A stretch of DNA of 64,000 nt, from assembly GCA_963576565.1 (NCBI GenBank), contig OY755047.1:4048431-4112430 (forward strand), read 5' to 3'. How positions within the stretch are numbered: position 1 is the first letter of the stretch; each line of letters starts with the position of its first letter. The DNA is from Aspidapion aeneum. Lineage: Eukaryota > Arthropoda > Insecta > Coleoptera > Brentidae. Shown piece by piece: positions 54,961 through 64,000 of the stretch. The notes beneath the pieces are model-generated. The model saw only the letters and a program-made list of their open reading frames with translations. It did no database searches and was not told the origin of the DNA. Position numbers and translations under genes: made by a program.

Positions 54961-55848
54961 TTTTCTTTCTATCCTTCGCCCAAAATGGGTTAATATAATA
55001 GGGTAGGGGACAATTCGCCGCAGCCGATTCGCCGTGGCCGATTCGCCGCGGGACAATTCGCCGCCGGCCGATTCGCCGCGAGGACAATTCGCCGCGAGAT
55101 TTTTTATTTTATGATGTTACCATTGGTAATTGTTTAAACAGTTTTATTTAGCTTGACTTCATATAATATATTTGTTTAGTTGGTTGTTCATAACTTTTTT
55201 GAAACTTTTCCAACTAGGTATTTGGGGTTAGTATACAATTCAACAATTTTTTCTATTAGAAAAATAAATAAAATGGCGGATTTTCCCATTTATGAACCGA
55301 TTTGCATCAAACTCGGAACTTTGAGATCTTTCAGGTCGCTGATTATTATTTTTAACTCAATTTTAAAAATCAAAATGGCGGTTCCACAATGGCGCCCTTT
55401 CTTATTTATAAACCGATTTGCCTGAAAATTTTTGATTTAAATTTTAAAAACTGAAAATGGCGGATTCCTCGGGGCCTAGGCCCCCTCCAAGCCTAAGATT
55501 TTTTTAGATATTTTTAGATATGAGGCCTCGCCCCCCCCTCCCCAGAGAAATCAACCCCAATTTTGAGGCAAATCGGTTTATAAACAAGAAAGTGCGCCAT
55601 TGTGGAACTGCTATTTTGATTTTTAAAAATACTAATCAGCGACCTAAAAGATCTCAGTTCCAAGTTTGATGCAAATCGGTTCATAAATGGGAAAATCTGC
55701 CATTTTTGATCCGCCATTTGAATTTTTTTAAATTTAAGTCAAAAATTGTATTAAGTTACCCTAAGCGCCGTGATGTTTCAAGTTTGAGGCAAATCGGTTC
55801 ATAAATAGGAAAATCCGCCATTTTATTTATTTTTCTAATAAAAAACTC

Positions 55849-56890
55849 TGCCAATCTATGGGCACCTAAGCTCATATTAGGTACTATAGTTATAGTGTGA
55901 GCTAATATAATCAAAAACTGAAATATATTTTATTCAACTCCAGACTCAATTACCTTTTGTTTGATACCACACAAGCCATGTTTTGACTTAAACTCAAATT
56001 TTTTCAATCTACCCCCCACCCTTTTAAAAAAACTAAAATGTATTTTGTTTAACTCCAGACTCAATTACCTTTCGTTTGATATCACACACGCCATATTTTC
56101 ACTTAAACTCTAATTTTTGACATCTACCCCCACCCTTTTTTTAAAAATAAACTAAAATTCATTTTTTTTAACTCCAGACTTAATTACCTTTCGTTTGATA
56201 TCACACACGCCATATTTTCACATAAACTCTAATTTTTGGAATCTACCCCCACACTTTTATTTGGCTTGCGTTCGGTGGATTTTGTTCATTTTTAAATGGG
56301 ACCATCACGGCCCAAGACCCAACTTAGGTACCAAATTTCATTAAAATCGGACAAGCGGTTTTTGAGTTATGCGGGTTGGTCGTTACAGACAGACATACAG
56401 ACAGACAGACAGACAGACAGCAAAACAAAAAAGTTTCAAAATCATCTGAAACGCAAAGATATATAAAATTTTTTGAAATCGGAGCAACTTTTTTTTTCTC
56501 GAAAAAATTACGATCACCATAGCTCACACTACTTATAGTGCATTGTGGTACTATCCTAGATGGAGCATTTTTAACTAGATGTATAGTGAGTTGGGGTCCT
56601 TTGCTCCACACTGAAATCTTAACGGCGAAATAAAACTACGAATCTAGATTTACTCAGTGTAAAACATACAAATTTAAATTAAGTTAATGTTCGTTTTATT
56701 AAATTGGATGTAATTTAAGTTAAGATGATGTGGCGTTTGCAAGAAGGACTTCTTCGACACTTTGTTTAAGCCCTTATGATTATGGTCGCTAAGACTTCGG
56801 TCAAGGGTAAGAAATACAGACTGCATTTTTGCTAAAAACGTAGTTTTATTTCTCACTATACATCTAACTACTTATAGTAGTAGTGTGAGC
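55849..56890 (-). mobile_element. Hairpin/(GTCT)n element, copy I (inside the foldback arm)
   Basis: Minus orientation. It splits the right arm of the MULE-like element between 'ttctaataaaa' and 'aatgttgaattt'; the left arm at ~55,235-55,255 preserves the unsplit sequence in inverse. Its terminal hairpin is itself interrupted by a 330-bp insertion. Confidence 0.9.
56540..56869. mobile_element. 330-bp insertion in element I, 9-bp duplication
   Basis: Sits between two copies of ACTTATAGT (56,531-56,539 and 56,870-56,878) within the element's terminal hairpin. It begins 'gcattgtggtactatcctag' and ends 'ctcactatacatctaact'. An internal inverted pair 'ctagatgtatagtgag' (56,575) and 'ctcactatacatctaa' spans most of it. 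No ORF. Family unknown. Confidence 0.8.
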
Positions 56891-57307
56891 TAAAAATGTT
56901 GAATTTTATTATACTAACCACCAAATAACTAGTTGGAAAAGTTTGAAAAAGTTATGATCAAACAAATAAACAAATATATTATATCAAGTCAAGCTAAATA
57001 AAACTGTTTAAACAATTGCCAATGGTAATATCATAAAACAAAAAATCTCGCGGCGAATCGGCCAGCGGCGAATTGTCCCGCGGCGAATCGGCTGCGCCGA
57101 ATCGGCCGCGGCGAATTGTCCAATCCCCAATATAATAAATATAATTCATCATCGTTCTATGTTAGCTAGGTATTTTGTTTTTCTTTCAAGCATGGCACAC
57201 TTGATAAAAATTTCATCAAAAATAATTTAAAAACAGCAATAAAATCAAAGTTTGCAAAACAAAAGTTGTGGTATGTGTGTGTTTTATATATTTAGAAAGA
57301 GAATTTA

Positions 57308-57965
57308 TTGGTGGAACGAAACAGGATCTAATCTTAAATACTGGGCAGCGAATTCAGTCCTGTGATGAGTATAAATACTTAGGTCTAAAAATTACAGCTG
57401 ACGGAACACTAGACAAAGCTATAAAAGATAGAAACGTACAAGGAAGAAAAGCAATAACTTTATTAAATGGAATAATTTGGGACCAAAGTATATCAAAACA
57501 TAACAAAAAGCTTATATATAACACCATTGTAAAAAGTATTATTACATACGGCTCAGAAGTATGGCCAATCAAAGATAGAACAGAAAAAATGCTTTCCGCT
57601 ACGGAGATGGACTATTGGAGAAGAGCAGCAGGGAAATCAAAAAGAGAAAGAGTTACAAATCAAAGAATAAGAGAAATTATGACAGTGGGTGAACGTATTC
57701 TAGTGGATGATATAAGAACAAAACAACTGGTGTGGTACGGACATGTACAAAGAATGGATGATGGAAGACTACCTAAACAAATATTACAATGGAAACCAAC
57801 TGGCCGAAGAAAACGAGGAAGACCAAGGAGAAGCTGGAGAGAAGGAATAGATAGTGAAATAAGAATAAGAGGCCTAGATGATGAATTATGGGCAAACAGA
57901 AACGAGTGGAGATTGGGTATCGGAAGACGTAGAACGTTGTGAAACCGATAAATATATATATATAT
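57308..57965 (+). mobile_element. RTE-like LINE copy 3 with 14-bp target duplication
   Basis: A 658-bp copy from 'ttggtggaacgaaac' to 'gaaaccgataaa' plus (TA)n, flanked by the exact repeat 'agaaagagaattta' (57,294-57,307 and 57,966-57,979). The frame (to 57,942) encodes only the RT C-terminal ~210 residues, the same part as copy 1, and is undamaged. The unfilled site is preserved in inverse at 54,041-54,060. It shares the 5' breakpoint with copy 1 at 17,236. Confidence 0.95.
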
Positions 57966-57979
57966 AGAAAGAGAATTTA

Positions 57980-58555
57980 ATTTTAAAAGAGAATATGTAA
58001 AAATACGGGGGGTGGTCCATGTTGCCCGCCATCTTGAATATTTTAGCCCGTGGCAACCGGGATATCTGGCTTTGGCGGGGGGAATTGACCATTTGCCAAA
58101 AAGTAATATAAAATGCTTCTAGAAAGCGAATTTTTCGAAATCTTGCCTTAACTATATAATATCCGGGATGTAGCTGGGTCATAAAAATGTTTACCTGCCT
58201 ATTTTGGGATACAATTTGCTATGTCCTGTAGCAAAACATGTGCATCACCCTGTATTTTAACAATTTATATATCAAGCTACTCCGTCCTGTATAAACTTTT
58301 TACTGTGATGTTTACTAACATAAAAAACTTCATAATTTCTGCTTATCGCAAAGTCGACATCTCAACGGTACCAATATTGAACTTTAAAATAAGTATTAAA
58401 GCTCTTTACTTTTGCGAATTCAACCAGGCAACACCTATTGAAAAGCCAGTGAACTATTCTAGAGCCTTACGGCGTAATTAAGACTATAGGTCCTTTGGAC
58501 CTAGAAACCTTGAAGCTGGTCTAGAATTTTGGGACATATTTTGGTTGCGAAAATA
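57980..58555. other. Repeat flank, no gene seen
   Basis: 57,967-58,020 is the inverse of 53,990-54,055 ('tacggggggtggtcca'). 'catcaccctgta' at ~58,245 looks like a Tc1/mariner-type terminus without a partner. An 86-codon frame at 58,221-58,481 is not recognised. Confidence 0.4.
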
Positions 58556-58556
58556 A

Positions 58557-59144
58557 ATACTCTGCCAATCTATGGGCACCTAAGCTCACACTATAGTTAT
58601 AGTGTGAGCTAATATAATCAAAAACTAAAATGTATTTTGTTTAACTCCAGACTCAATTACCTTTCGTTTGATATCACATACGCCATATTTTCACTTAAAC
58701 TCTAATTTTTGACATCTACTCCCACCTTTTTTTTTTAAATAAACTAAAATTCATTTTTTTTAACTCCAGACTTAATTACCTTTCGTTTGATATCACACAC
58801 GCCATATTTTCACATAAACTCTAATTTTTGGAATCTACCCCCACCCTTTTATTTGGCTTGCGTTGGGTGGATTTTGTTCATTTTTAAATGGGACCATCAC
58901 GGCCCAAGACCCAACTTAGGTACCAAATTTCATTAAAATCGGACAAGCGGTTTTTGAGTTATGCGGGTTGGTCGTTACAGACAGACATACAGACAGACAG
59001 ACAGACAGACAGCAAAACAAAAAAGTTTCAAAATCATCTGAAACGCAAAGATATATAAAAAATTTTGAAATCGGAGCAACTTTTTTTTTCTCGAAAAAAT
59101 TAGGATCACCATAGCTCACACTACTTCTAGTAGTAGTGTGAGCT
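58557..59144 (-). mobile_element. Hairpin/(GTCT)n element, copy J
   Basis: Minus orientation, same subfamily as D and I. It lacks one internal repeat, and its first hairpin is shortened ('aagctcacactatagttata'). Confidence 0.9.
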
Positions 59145-59256
59145 AAAATATAAATCTGCCAACAAACATCGTGTGTTTTACTACCTAAATAGAGCTAGAA
59201 CCCCGTTTCCCTAACAGTCCCCTACCTAGATTGACTTTTATTGTGTTGGTACTTAC

Positions 59257-59348
59257 CATTTTAGGGGCTCGTCCCGGCTGCGCCCGGATGGCCTTGCGAC
59301 CCTTGGCCAGGGGCCGCAGATGTAAATACGCCATCATTGTGGCCAATT
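59257..59348 (-). CDS. Candidate exon 1 of the minus-strand split gene
   Basis: A 92-nt minus-strand exon with acceptor 'attttcag' and strong donor AAAATG|GTAAGT. With two nucleotides completing an earlier codon it reads LATMMAYLHLRPLAKGRKAI then RAQPGRAPKM and ends in phase 0, as required by the exon at 52,149. It is GC-rich in AT-rich DNA. An earlier exon must exist beyond 59.4 kb or outside the window, because it starts mid-codon unless the internal ATG pair is the start. Not recognised. Confidence 0.6.
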
Positions 59349-59557
59349 CTGAAAATTTAAATAAATAAAAGTTTTAAAAATTAAGTATATCTATATGTAT
59401 GTCTGTAATAATCAATTCAGTAATCTATGATCGAAACTATTATTTTCTATATAGGTATTCAAAATAAACAAATATGTTCTATTATTCTCCATCAGCAAAT
59501 CATCGTCGTGCACCCTCAAGCTTAAATATTCGCGCCTTTTTTATGCCGTCGGCGTCG

Positions 59558-60705
59558 CACAATGGGTTATATGAGAGGACTAGCGCGACACTCAATTTTA
59601 ACTCAGTTTTAACCAACTTCTAGACATCGGATCAACTTCAAATTTGGTACACACTTAAAGTTCCGATGACAATACAATATACTGATATTATGAAGTTCAC
59701 AGCTCCTCCCCCTTTGAAAATGCTGGAGGGGGGCTACTATCTAAGTATGTCCGATATCGTTCAAAATTGGTATGCAGGGACTTTTGGGGATGGGGATCAA
59801 GAATTTTTAATTGGACAATTTTGACCATCTTCTACATATCCGATCAACATCAAAATTGTTGTGGACTTATAGTTACAGCGACCATACAATAATATAAAGC
59901 TCTAAAGTTGGAAACTCTCCACCTTTAAGGATAGTGGAGGGGTTTTCGGGGTTTAGGATCACGCACCATATTTTTTCTTATTTAATAAGCTTTAAAAAGT
60001 TTTATGCGAGTAGACCCCTTTGCAGAGGGTCTATACAAAAAAAATTCGAACAGAAATATTGCTCGTTAAAAATCTTCGTCGAAGTACTTTTGGATATTTC
60101 AAAATAATCTAAATTCAATTCGCTGTCGAATTTATTCCATTTGGCTGATACACTGGTTGTAGAAAGACCACGTACATGGCAGTGTTTAGGGCTACCCACA
60201 AAAAACAGGGGCAGCGAGGGGCAGCAAATTTTTTGTTTTTTTAGTCAAATAGACCCCTCTCTCTAATATTCTGGTGGAGATTTTACTAAGCCTTGCTAAG
60301 CTTGTTTCTGCAGGCTTTACAAAGAAAAATAGAGACGAAAAAAAAACGTAATATATTTCAAAAAATTTTAACTATAAAAAGGGTTTTGGAATTAGGTAAT
60401 TACTAGTAGTTTTTAAAACTGCAGTTACTGCTTATGCCCACTTTATACCCATATACCCAAAAAGTGCTGTTTGTTTTGTCATTTTTTTTATTTAAAAACA
60501 CTGTAAAAATACATAAATTTTTCTCTCAAAATATTTTTCAACTTTGGGGCTCTGTTACAGAGAAAAACATTAAGACTTTTTTTATCAATGTCATTTTTTT
60601 ATTAACTGGACTATCTGCAATACATTTGGATGGGTTTGGTTATCATAATTTAAAAACCATATACAGGGCTAATGTCGTGCTAGCTCCGCCATATAACCCA
60701 TTGTG
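59558..60705. mobile_element. Transib-like non-autonomous element
   Basis: Termini: left CACAATGGGTTATATG, right (reverse complement) CACAATGGGTTATATG; similarity continues weakly to ~40 bp ('ctagc.cgaca'). Flanked by the 5-bp direct repeat CGTCG (59,553-59,557 and 60,706-60,710). Known Transib elements have CACWATG-type ends resembling the V(D)J heptamer and GC-rich 5-bp duplications of the CGNCG type, so both features match. No RAG1-like transposase is present in its 1,148 bp. Internal diverged repeats near 59,620 and 59,830 share 'gatcaac.tcaaa'. Confidence 0.85.
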
Positions 60706-60717
60706 CGTCGTCCCGGT

Positions 60718-61760
60718 CGCGTATTTACGTTTCCGTGCTCATTTCACGTCGGCGCGGTTTTGAAAAAGACACGGAAATGTTACAATATATTTGGGTTCAA
60801 ATACGTGTTGATTTTAAGAGTTTTGATCTCGAAATGAGCACGGATCTGTAACAGAACATCGCTCATTGAACTATTACAAAACGTATTCAACTGTCAGGTT
60901 AAAACGCTAACATAACGAAAGCTAATCAATCAAATCTAACCGAACCGAACCAAAGCAAACTGAACCAATAATTTTTTTCAAAAAAAAAAACTTTCCTGAC
61001 TTCCCACCCGGGATCCTAGAGGTTGTGAATCCGAACCGAAACGAACTGAATTGAACCAAACCGAACCGAACCGAACCAAAGCAAACTGAACCAACAATTA
61101 AAAAAAAACTTTCCTGACTTCTTTCCCAGGATCCTAGAGGGTGTGAATAGTGTTGTAGTTTAGTTTGGTTAGGTTAGGTTTGGTTCGGTTTAGTTAGGAT
61201 CGGTTCGGTTCGGATGCACATCCTCTAGGATCCCTGGTAGGAACTCAGGAAAGTTTTTTTTTTAATTATTGGTTCAGTTTGCTTTGGTTCGGTTCGGTTA
61301 GATTTGATTGATTAGCTTTCGTTAGGTTAGGTTTTTGAAACTTTCTATTTTCATGTGGTTAGAAATCAAGTGAAAATCATTTAAATGTTTAGTTGCCGGT
61401 GTAAGGCAATGAACACTGAACTTTGCAGGTATAGTTAAAGGAAGAGTGTTCTTCAAACTTCAAAGAATTTCAAAATCTTGAGTAATATTAGTACAAATAC
61501 TTTTAAACTGCACCATAATTTTCATATTAACAAATATATAACCTCTAAATCAAACTAATAAACAACGTGAATCCAATTTAAGTTTCAAATGTGCACTAAT
61601 AAGTAAACCCCTGCGCTGCGTAATTTAATACAAATCCGTGCCTTGTTCGAGCCTCGGCGCCTTAAAATCAACACGCATTTGTAACCAAATATGTTGCAAC
61701 ATTTCCGTGTCTATTTCAAAACAGCGCTGCCGTGAAATCAGCACGGAAACGTAAATACGC
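60718..61760. mobile_element. Foldback element abutting the Transib-like copy
   Basis: Termini 'cgcgtatttacgtttccgtg' and its inverse, ~150-bp outer arms (60,718-60,865 and 61,615-61,760). Inner arms made of 'ccgaaccgaaccaaagcaaa' repeats (60,935-61,160 against 61,170-61,325) make nearly the whole element self-complementary. Flanking direct repeat TCCCGGT (60,711-60,717 and 61,762-61,768; 8 bp if one G is assigned to it). No ORF. Confidence 0.85.
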
Positions 61761-61769
61761 GTCCCGGTC

Positions 61770-61988
61770 AGAGCTGACCTACGCCCATTGCAGATTAAAA
61801 TTATCCCTGTCTGTCTATTAAAAATACAGAAATCCAGCACGTAAAAGAACGGAAACGTTAGTGAAATTTTCGATTGATTTGGGCTATAAGCCTGGAAACT
61901 AAAATAAGCACCGATTAATCGAGGGCCGCCATAATTATGTTATGGCCCGTAGCACCATCAACGTATAAATGTTTTCTTTGTGTGTGTC
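61770..61988. other. Spacer, no gene seen
   Basis: Short stretch between the foldback element and the second Jockey copy. Confidence 0.4.
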
Positions 61989-61998
61989 ATAAATCATA

Positions 61999-63000
61999 AT
62001 AAACTCAAATTTAAGAGAAATTCAAGCAGGCGTGCCCCAGGGTAGCGTACTAGGCCCTTATCTATACTTATTATTCACTTGTGATATCCCAAAGCCAGAA
62101 AATTGTCACTTAGCAACATTTGCCGATGATACTGGTTTATTGACGGTAGAAAAATCTATTGAAAAATGCATAGAGAAACTTCAGGATGCAGTCACCCAAA
62201 TTCACAGTTGGACCACAAAGTGGCGAATAAAATTAAATGAAACCAAATCAATTCATGTTGATTTTACAAACAAAAATATAAATCACATACAAATAACAAT
62301 TAACAACATTCCAGTACCATATTCGAATCAGGCAAAATATCTAGGTATGACACTTGATACCAAATTGCGCTGGAAAGCACATGTTAAGAAAAAAAAAGAA
62401 GAACTTGAGATAAGGTATAGAAAAATGAACTGGCTAATTGGAAGGAAGTCCAATTTAACAATTCATAATAAGTTACTGCTTTATAGACAAATACTGAAAC
62501 CGGTATGGACATATGGTATTCAACTATGGGGTTGTGCTAAAGAGAGTAACATTCTAGTTGTACAGAGATTTCAAAATAAAGTATTAAGAAACATTGTGAA
62601 TGCACCTTGGTACGTTCGAAATAGATTCGAGATCGAGATCTAAAAATCGAAACTGTAGCAGAGACTATAAAAAAGTACGCAAAAAGCCATGAAGATAGAC
62701 TCCATCGGCATGTGAATGTGGAAGCAATTCAGCTTCTAGACAATACTATGCTAGTTCGACGACTAAAAAGAGTGAAGCCGTTTGAGCTAGTAAACTAAGT
62801 GAATTACACATAAAACAAAATAATGCTATAAACACAACACAATTGTGAGTTACAGACTAAACAAAGCGGGGAGAACTGTTGAGTGAACCCTAAGTTTAAA
62901 TCTGACTTTTCTAGTAAATTAAGTTAAAACAAAATTGCTAATTAGTCTTACTGACTAGATTGTAATAAAAAAAACACAGTGTGTTTGACAAATAAAAAAA
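61999..63000 (+). mobile_element. Young 5'-truncated Jockey-like LINE, copy 2
   Basis: Near-identical to 11,411-12,430, with the same 3' UTR and an A-rich tail. Flanked by the 10-bp repeat 'ataaatcata' (61,989-61,998 and 63,001-63,010). About 20 bp shorter at the 5' end than copy 1. Confidence 0.92.
62032..62643 (+). pseudogene. Jockey-like RT C-terminal half, broken near its end
   Basis: Open from the GVPQGSVLGP motif through FADDTGLL (catalytic box), the YLGMTLDTKLRWKAH thumb region and APWYVRN, where a small rearrangement at ~62,622-62,640 ('attcgagatcgagatct' against 'gtgaccttcatcgagatct' in copy 1) shifts the frame to a stop. The rest of the C terminus persists out of frame to 62,798. 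It is intact where copy 1 carries its 11-bp deletion. Lacks endonuclease and N-terminal RT. Confidence 0.9.
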
Positions 63001-63009
63001 ATAAATCAT

Positions 63010-63223
63010 AAACTTTTATTGGCAAAACTAAAATATTCAGGTTTTGAGCTTGTTGCTCTTGGTAACATTAGGACAAAAATATTGCACCCAAAGAATCTTT
63101 AGGAGGGCATCTTATTTTATCAGCTTTTTGTTTAGAAATTTTAAAGCTAAAAAAGATTATGTGCAAGTATAAATGATCGCACTGTACGTATAGTATACAT
63201 CACGCCTTAGTGTGAAAACTCAG
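63010..63223. other. Spacer, no gene seen
   Basis: AT-rich DNA between the Jockey copy and the TA microsatellite. Confidence 0.4.

Positions 63224-63275
<52 letters not shown>
63224..63275. repeat. (TA)n microsatellite
   Basis: About 50 bp of TA repeats touching the palindrome. Confidence 0.95.
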
Positions 63276-63279
<4 letters not shown>

Positions 63280-63473
63280 TTGCTAGTTTTATTAGAACCA
63301 CATCCCCAAGAAACCAACAAAACTAAAAATATAAAATATATGGTTCAAGAAAAAAGAAAAGTAAAAATATATATATATATATTTTTACTTTTCTTTTTTC
63401 TTGAACCATATATTTTATATTTTTAGTTTTGTTGGTTTCTTGGGGATGTGGTTCTAATAAAACTAGCAAATAT
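63276..63473. repeat. Perfect 198-bp palindrome, no spacer
   Basis: Two 99-bp arms are exact reverse complements around 63,374/63,375. The left arm begins 'atatttgctagttttattag' and the centre is an AT run. It immediately precedes a Penelope-like terminal motif. It could be an inverted duplication of a PLE end or an assembly artefact. Confidence 0.95.
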
Positions 63474-63480
63474 GGATTCA

Positions 63481-63525
63481 CATTTATTGACGTTTCGGTC
63501 CAAAGACCTTCTTCAGAAACTAAAA
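63481..63525 (-). ncRNA. Hammerhead-like motif of a Penelope-type end
   Basis: On the minus strand: CTGAAGA, stem 'ggtc...gacc' with a 4-base loop, then GAAAC and GTC. The CUGAUGA box has one change (CTGAAGA). The phrase 'gacgtttcggtccaaagacc' on the plus strand is typical of PLE terminal regions. No PLE coding sequence follows within the window. Confidence 0.5.
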
Positions 63526-64000
63526 AGAAAGGAAACAACGCTTTTGGATATTTGTTTTCTGAGCAATTATTTTTTAGAGAAAAACTATAAATTAAACTAA
63601 ATAATTAAAACACAAATAAAAATAAAAATTACTCACTCACATTTTCACACTACATTATGTCAAAATCAGTTTTAAAAAGACAGTCACACTTTTTACACGA
63701 AAAACACTTAAAAAAATTAAATACAAACAAATAACACGCATACGAAGACTCTTAGTTTGCTAATAAAATATTTTCATTTTAATTTTTGTTTAAAACAGCC
63801 AATGTGTGTGTGTGTGTTGTGGAAGGTATATTGATAAGTTTTTTGTTCTATCTTATAATTTAACTTTTTTCGTTTTTGTTATGTATGTTTTTAAGCAATA
63901 ATATATATTATGTTTTGGTGGGTTTGAGTTTGGTTAGAAAGAGTGTTATTTTTTTGGTAATAAGTTAAAATATATTGGATTTAGTTGTTTTATGTCAGTC
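63526..64000. other. No gene seen
   Basis: AT-rich with a short GT-rich run near 63,803. Possibly PLE untranslated sequence, but nothing confirms it. Confidence 0.4.

Larger units (their letters stand above)
55001..57128. mobile_element. MULE-like foldback element with nested insertions
   Basis: Ends 'gggtaggggacaattcgccg' and, inverted, 'ggggattggacaattcgccg', flanked by the 9-bp direct repeat AATATAATA (54,992-55,000 and 57,129-57,137). The arms are long: GC-rich 'cgattcgccgcg' repeats, 'ttttatgatgttaccattgg', and on through 'ccaactaggtatttgg' and 'aataaaatggcggattttcc'. Each arm is ~480 bp or more. Long termini starting with G and a 9-bp duplication fit Mutator-like elements. No transposase. 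The right arm is split by hairpin element I. Confidence 0.85.

Noticed and set aside
20928..59119. ORFs with QTDRQTDRQTD or LSVCLSVCLSV runs
   Set aside because: These are translations of the GTCT/GACA microsatellite in the hairpin elements, in several frames and both strands.
1..64000. LTR retrotransposons or endogenous viral genes
   Set aside because: I found no paired long terminal repeats, protease, integrase zinc finger, capsid or envelope motifs. All RT motifs belong to LINE or Penelope-like elements.

Overview
This window looks like gene-poor, AT-rich nuclear DNA from an insect with a large, repeat-filled genome. A beetle is plausible, but that is an inference from the mix of retroelements, not something the sequence proves. 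There are no bacterial operons, rRNAs, tRNAs or CRISPR arrays. Almost all recognisable coding sequence belongs to transposable elements, and most copies are truncated or frameshifted.

Layout. 1-10.2 kb is mainly three tandem arrays: a ~72-bp acidic-peptide-like minisatellite at 1.6-4.6 kb; a 326-bp array at 5.4-7.2 kb that I read as an amplified 3' coding segment of a minus-strand LINE, next to that LINE's RNase H remnant; and an AT-rich ~200-230-bp array at 8.1-10.2 kb. 10.7-14.5 kb holds two old LINEs, one split by a young Jockey-like copy with a 15-bp target duplication. 15-24.5 kb contains the first copies of a ~0.7-kb hairpin-ended family with a (GTCT)n core (ten copies in the window), a P-like THAP element and RTE/BovB-type fragments. 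26-38 kb has duplicated exon-bearing segments, an uninterrupted Crypton-like tyrosine recombinase gene, a mariner carrying an inserted THAP gene, and a hAT-like fragment. 38-54 kb has more hairpin elements, a 1-kb inverted-repeat element, two Penelope-like fragments, a minus-strand Jockey-type LINE split by an RTE copy, and a MITE abutting a 2.1-kb Tc1/mariner-type transposon. 55-63.5 kb has a MULE-like foldback element with nested insertions, an RTE copy with a perfect 14-bp target duplication, a Transib-like non-autonomous element, an adjacent foldback element, a second Jockey copy and a perfect 198-bp palindrome.

The main candidate for a host gene is on the minus strand. Eight short exons (59.3, 52.1, 42.6, 37.2, 36.5, 27.1, 20.0 and 16.2 kb) have good splice sites and reading phases that join in order without conflict. 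They would encode a Pro/Ala/Glu-rich chain, including near-repeats such as PEPAPEVERPVT and PTPPAPVERTPP. The three smallest exons lie in duplicated genomic units, so this gene appears to have grown by exon duplication while its introns filled with transposons. I do not recognise the protein.

Several insertions can be ordered in time because unfilled paralogous sites survive inside the window: the mariner at 33.3-36.4 kb against 37.14 kb, and the RTE copy at 57.3 kb against 54.05 kb.
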